From positions 1 to 7,480 of the forward strand of contig JACMJO010000199.1 of the NCBI GenBank assembly GCA_014380605.1: a stretch of DNA of 7,480 nt. Reading direction: 5' to 3'. Below the pieces are notes generated by a model. The model ran no database searches. It was not told the DNA's origin and saw only the letters and a list, made by a program, of their open reading frames with translations. Positions 5,241 to 7,480 of the stretch are shown in pieces (the stretch's first letter is position 1; each line of letters starts with the position of its first letter). The DNA comes from Fimbriimonadaceae bacterium. Its GTDB lineage: Bacteria; Armatimonadota; Fimbriimonadia; Fimbriimonadales; Fimbriimonadaceae. Made by a program: the position numbers and the translations under genes.

Positions 5241-6296
5241 CTACCAGGCCCTTCGGTATTGATTGGGCGCATCGATCACTGCGCCAAGTTCCTGCGCCGC
5301 CCTTCGCGGCCAATACGGGTCCCTTAGCAACTCTCTGGCGAGAAACACCATGTCCGCTTGGCCATCTTGAATGATTCCCTCAGCTTGCCCGGTATCTGTA
5401 ATGAGTCCAACTGCGGCGGTAAGGACTCCTGATGCCTTCCGAATCCCCTCCGCGAACTGAACTTGATAGCCCGGACCAACCGGAATCTGAGCGCTTGCCG
5501 AATTGCCACCCGACGAACAGTCCACCAGGTCGACTCCCAACTCCTTCAGATCGCAAGCCAACTGGATTGACTGCTCCAAATCCCAGCCTCTCTCCACCCA
5601 ATCCGTTGCGGAGAAGCGAATAAACAAGGGCAAGCTTTCTGGCCAGACTTCCCGAATCGCCGACGCCACATCCCTCACAATCCGAGTTCGATTCTTGAAG
5701 TTTCCGCCATAGGCATCAGTACGATGATTGGCCAATGGCGAGACGAACGAGTTAAGTAGATATCCGTGGGCCCCGTGAATCTCGACAACTTGGAAGCCGG
5801 CATCGAGAGCTCGTTTCGCTGAAGACCGAAAGGCGTTAACGATTTCTGCAATATCCGCGATGGACATCTCCCGAGGGGTGAGATAGCTATCAGTGAAGGG
5901 AATGGCGCTTGGACCCACCAAATCCCATCCCAGACCGCATAGAGGCTTCCCGCCCTGCCAAGGTACATCCGTTCCCGCCTTCCGACCCGCATGGGCCAAC
6001 TGGATGGCGGGAATCGCACCCTGATCGGCAATGAATCGAGCAACTGGCGCCCAAGCCGACGCCTGATCGTCGTTCCATATGCCCGCGTCGGACGGAGAGA
6101 TTCTCCCGTTCGGCGTCACGGACGAAGCTTCCGCCATCACGAGCGCAGCGCCTCCCACCGCCCGGCTCCCTAAGTGGACAAGGTGCCACTCATTGGGTAG
6201 CCCGTCTTCAGCGGAGTACATACACATGGGCGACACGCCAATGCGGTTACGGAATGTCAAATCTCGAATTTTCAGGGGTGAAAACAGTTCGCTCAT
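5241..6296 (-). CDS. YqjM-type old yellow enzyme (NADH:flavin oxidoreductase)
   Basis: 351 residues from the ATG at 6296. The family is FMN-dependent ene-reductases that use NAD(P)H to reduce activated C=C bonds in enals, enones, maleimides or nitro compounds; in the cytoplasm they often act in electrophile detoxification. Family marks: SPMCMYSAEDG at 22-32 with C25 and Y27, the residues that tune the flavin in YqjM-class enzymes; QLAHAGRKA at 99-107; EIHGAHGYLLNSF at 172-184 with the substrate-anchoring pair H174/H177 and Y179; SPLANHRTDAYGG at 186-198; the phosphate-binding region around GLITD (297-301) and LARELLRDPYWP at 319-330; and a C-terminal YRRAW, the arginine finger of this class. 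An ATG at 6317 adds seven residues and has a better ribosome site (AGGG 8 bp upstream), but it lies inside the operator-like repeat at 6305-6322; homologues start near MSELF. The gene is divergent from the ArsR-type gene and followed by merC-like. Confidence 0.93.
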   Translation of the reverse strand: MSELFSPLKIRDLTFRNRIGVSPMCMYSAEDGLPNEWHLVHLGSRAVGGAALVMAEASSVTPNGRISPSDAGIWNDDQASAWAPVARFIADQGAIPAIQLAHAGRKAGTDVPWQGGKPLCGLGWDLVGPSAIPFTDSYLTPREMSIADIAEIVNAFRSSAKRALDAGFQVVEIHGAHGYLLNSFVSPLANHRTDAYGGNFKNRTRIVRDVASAIREVWPESLPLFIRFSATDWVERGWDLEQSIQLACDLKELGVDLVDCSSGGNSASAQIPVGPGYQVQFAEGIRKASGVLTAAVGLITDTGQAEGIIQDGQADMVFLARELLRDPYWPRRAAQELGAVIDAPNQYRRAW

Positions 6297-6304
6297 GGTT
6301 TCTT

Positions 6305-6322
6305 GTTCGAATTTCATCGAAC
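6305..6322. promoter_or_regulatory. Inverted repeat GTTCGA-N6-TCGAAC, probable ArsR operator 1
   Basis: Perfect 6-bp arms at 6305-6310 and 6317-6322 with a 6-bp spacer. It lies just upstream of the old yellow enzyme start at 6296 and within the divergent spacer next to the ArsR-type gene. The half-site TCGAAC recurs in the second repeat at 6358-6363, which argues for one DNA-binding protein reading both. Operator function is inferred. Confidence 0.5.
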
Positions 6323-6341
6323 TTACCCTGAATCAACCGAG

Positions 6342-6365
6342 ATTGTTCCATAATAATCGAACAAT
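6342..6365. promoter_or_regulatory. Inverted repeat ATTGTTC-N10-GAACAAT, probable ArsR operator 2 overlapping -10 elements and arsR start
   Basis: Perfect 7-bp arms at 6342-6348 and 6359-6365 enclose CATAATAATC, which holds CATAAT (6349-6354, plus strand, toward arsR) and TATTAT (bases 6355 to 6350, minus strand, toward the oxidoreductase). The right arm covers the first two bases of the arsR ATG. A repressor bound here would block both directions, matching the usual autoregulation of ArsR-type genes. The size, a pseudo-palindrome of 24 bp, fits ArsR/SmtB-type dimers. Confidence 0.6.
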
Positions 6366-6714
6366 GGACGAAGTTGCCCAGCCGACCCTGCACGAGATCC
6401 GATTAGAGGAGGTCTTGAGCGCGCTCGGCGATTCAACTCGTATTCAGATTGTGCGGAGGCTGTTGGTCGAAGGGGAGAAATCCTGCAAATGCATGTGCGG
6501 CGACTCTCCGAAGTCCACTTTAAGCCACCACTTCAGTGTTTTGAGGAAATCGGGAGTGATCCACACCCGCATTATCGGAACCCAACGCATCATTAGCGTC
6601 AGAGAAGAAGAGCTTGAGTGGAAATTCCCTGGCCTGCTGGACTTGATTCGGACTGAAGGGGAAATGGCGCGCTCGATAGGACTCGAACCTACGACCCTCA
6701 GCTCCGCAAGCTGA
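6364..6714 (+). CDS. ArsR-type winged-helix repressor divergent from the old yellow enzyme
   Basis: 116 residues from the ATG at 6364; the frame is open further upstream but there shadows the oxidoreductase. Layout: helix LEEVLSALGDSTRIQIVRRL at 14-33 (LG-[DN]-xTRxxI is the ArsR mark), then SCKCMCGD at 40-47, the recognition helix PKSTLSHHFSVLRKSGVI at 49-66, the wing GTQRIISVREEEL at 72-84 and WKFPGLLDLI at 86-95. C41, C43 and C45 lie where ArsR carries its metal-binding CxC motif, although the stretch to the recognition helix is shorter than in ArsR; the STLSHHF...FPGLLD pattern is of a subgroup I recall next to flavin oxidoreductases. The inducer could be a thiol-reactive compound or a metal ion, and the nearby MerC-like gene supports the latter. 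It probably represses itself and the divergent genes through the repeats at 6305 and 6342. Residues 101-116 are read from DNA antisense to the tRNA gene and are unlikely to be conserved. Confidence 0.87.
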   Translation: MDEVAQPTLHEIRLEEVLSALGDSTRIQIVRRLLVEGEKSCKCMCGDSPKSTLSHHFSVLRKSGVIHTRIIGTQRIISVREEELEWKFPGLLDLIRTEGEMARSIGLEPTTLSSAS

Positions 6715-6740
6715 TGCTCTATCCACTGAGCTACGAGCGC
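6665..6740 (-). tRNA. tRNA-Arg with anticodon GCG, CCA encoded
   Basis: On the minus strand a complete 76-nt cloverleaf reads from 6740 to 6665. Acceptor stem GCGCTCG/CGAGCGC (7 perfect pairs), D arm GCTC/GAGC with GG in the loop, anticodon stem TCAGC/GCTGA with loop TTGCGGA, five-base variable region GGGTC, T arm GTAGG/CCTAT (one G-T pair) with loop TTCGAGT, discriminator G and an encoded CCA at 6667-6665. The anticodon is GCG, reading CGC (and CGU by wobble), both Arg. A20 in the D loop and C35 support arginine identity; G37 after G36 fits a TrmD site. The last 50 bp of the arsR-type gene lie antisense to it. Confidence 0.93.
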
Positions 6741-6752
6741 GTGCGAACGTAG

Positions 6753-6758
6753 ATTATA
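6753..6758 (-). promoter_or_regulatory. -10 hexamer TATAAT of the tRNA-Arg gene
   Basis: On the minus strand TATAAT, preceded by GGG, ends 12 bp before the first base of the mature tRNA, so transcription would start about 5 bp upstream of it. No good -35 is visible 16-18 bp further up, where the end of the WD40-like gene lies. Confidence 0.55.
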
Positions 6759-6779
6759 CCCCTTCCGTAGGTGAGTATC

Positions 6780-7480
6780 TTAGTCTCGATCCCAAGCGAA
6801 AACCTGCCCGTCGGAGCATCCGGCGACCACTTGTCGGCCATCTGGCGTGAAGCCAACTGACAGCACCGTCCTGTCTCCGGCATCGAAATCTTGGACGCCG
6901 CGACACTCCATGTTAATCAACCGGACACGCGTTTTTTCGCCCGATGCCAACACTCGATCCGTCGGGTTAAACGCCAGGCTCGGCAGTCCTCGGCCCGCTG
7001 GCAACTCGCAGACCTTGTGGAATTCGTCGATATCGTAGATCGAGAGAGTGTGGAGCTCCCTGGTCGCCACGAGCGGATCAGACGGCGACACCGCCATTGC
7101 GAAGACTTTGTGGCTCAACGCCCACCGATGCAGACGCTCGCCCGAAGATCCATCCCAAACGCACAGGTTGAATCCGTCTGCCCCTACCATCACCTTGCCG
7201 GTCGGAGAAAAGCCCAGCCTTCGGGGAGCATAGTTCTCACCCCGACGAAAGACTTCCCTACCATCCGCCTCGAATAGGGCGATCGAACCGTAGTCGAATG
7301 AAGCCGCCAACTGGCCATTTGGGGAGACTGCCAAGGCCTGGGGAGAGACGATGAGGAATCCGAAGTGTCTTGGCGGACGGTACTGCCAAAGCATCTCGCC
7401 GGTTTCCACAACATAGGCGTTGACTGTGTCCGAAGCCGCGACGAACAGGAATTTCTCGTCTACCGAAAACTCCATTCCCC
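6780..7480 (-). CDS. WD40/beta-propeller protein, N-terminus beyond the right edge
   Basis: At least 231 residues are in the window, ending in AWDRD and a TAA (bases 6782 to 6780). An ATG at 7475 exists, but the frame stays open to the edge and that Met starts inside a repeat (MEFSVDEKFLFVAA), so the true start is almost certainly outside. Six four-stranded repeats can be followed, each with a xxFSPxGxxLAxx strand pair and a later xxxxWD or xxYD strand: about residues 1-30, 38-75, 84-115, 121-155, 163-197 and 202-230 counted from that Met. The last is the most canonical (VGFTPDGRQVVAGCSDGQVFAWD). A closed propeller usually needs seven, so at least one more lies upstream, perhaps with another domain such as a kinase. 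Such proteins are interaction scaffolds; no enzymatic motif is visible here. No signal peptide can be judged. The tRNA gene follows 39 bp downstream. Confidence 0.83.
   Translation of the reverse strand, partial: GMEFSVDEKFLFVAASDTVNAYVVETGEMLWQYRPPRHFGFLIVSPQALAVSPNGQLAASFDYGSIALFEADGREVFRRGENYAPRRLGFSPTGKVMVGADGFNLCVWDGSSGERLHRWALSHKVFAMAVSPSDPLVATRELHTLSIYDIDEFHKVCELPAGRGLPSLAFNPTDRVLASGEKTRVRLINMECRGVQDFDAGDRTVLSVGFTPDGRQVVAGCSDGQVFAWDRD

Noticed and set aside
6079..6363. Long upstream extension of the ArsR-type gene
   Set aside because: This part is antisense to the old yellow enzyme gene and crosses the operator repeats; ArsR homology begins only after 6364.
6665..6740. tRNA gene as the attachment site of an integrated island
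   Set aside because: No integrase gene, no direct repeat of the tRNA 3' end and no change in gene style on either side within this window.

Overview
The window looks like a chromosomal segment of a free-living bacterium with moderate GC content. The genes are close-packed, several overlap stop to start, and Shine-Dalgarno signals are weak or absent. Gene content (VanW-like membrane protein, McsA-like zinc protein, ECF sigma factor, beta clamp outside a dnaA context, WD40 propeller protein, CCA-encoding tRNA) suggests a deep-branching or terrestrial lineage such as Armatimonadota or a relative. That placement is inference and rests on no diagnostic marker. Nothing indicates a phage, plasmid, insertion sequence, integron or CRISPR array.

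Layout. Positions 1-186 (minus) hold the N-terminus of a membrane-anchored protein that runs off the left edge and is probably VanW/YoaR-like. A 137-bp divergent spacer follows. On the plus strand come a branched-chain-type class IV aminotransferase (324-1196), a short McsA-like four-CxxC protein joined to it by a TTGA overlap (1193-1501), and a poly-glycine lipoprotein with DUF4397-like domains (1506-2234). A 208-bp pyrimidine-rich spacer with a 12-bp inverted repeat leads to an ECF sigma factor (2443-2988). That gene overlaps a small anti-sigma-like gene lacking zinc ligands and a membrane helix (2985-3272). A strong imperfect hairpin (3275-3325) precedes dnaN (3349-4452), which is followed by a small unrecognised gene with a TTG start (4464-4751).

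From about 4770 on, genes are mainly on the minus strand. A MerC-like four-helix membrane protein (4774-5211) lies 29 bp downstream of a YqjM-type old yellow enzyme (5241-6296). Divergent from these is an ArsR-type repressor gene (6364-6714), and the spacer between carries two perfect inverted repeats that look like its operators. This regulator/flavoenzyme/membrane-protein module is the most system-like part of the window and suggests a response to metals, thiol-reactive compounds or electrophiles. The 3' end of arsR runs antisense into a complete tRNA-Arg gene (6665-6740, minus) whose anticodon is GCG, unusual in bacteria. Last is a WD40-like propeller protein on the minus strand (6780 to the right edge), incomplete at its N-terminus.

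Functional logic: the aminotransferase, clamp and tRNA are housekeeping genes. The sigma/anti-sigma pair and the ArsR/OYE/MerC block are two separate stress-response units. No wholly new system can be demonstrated, but several genes have atypical architectures, listed in the findings.
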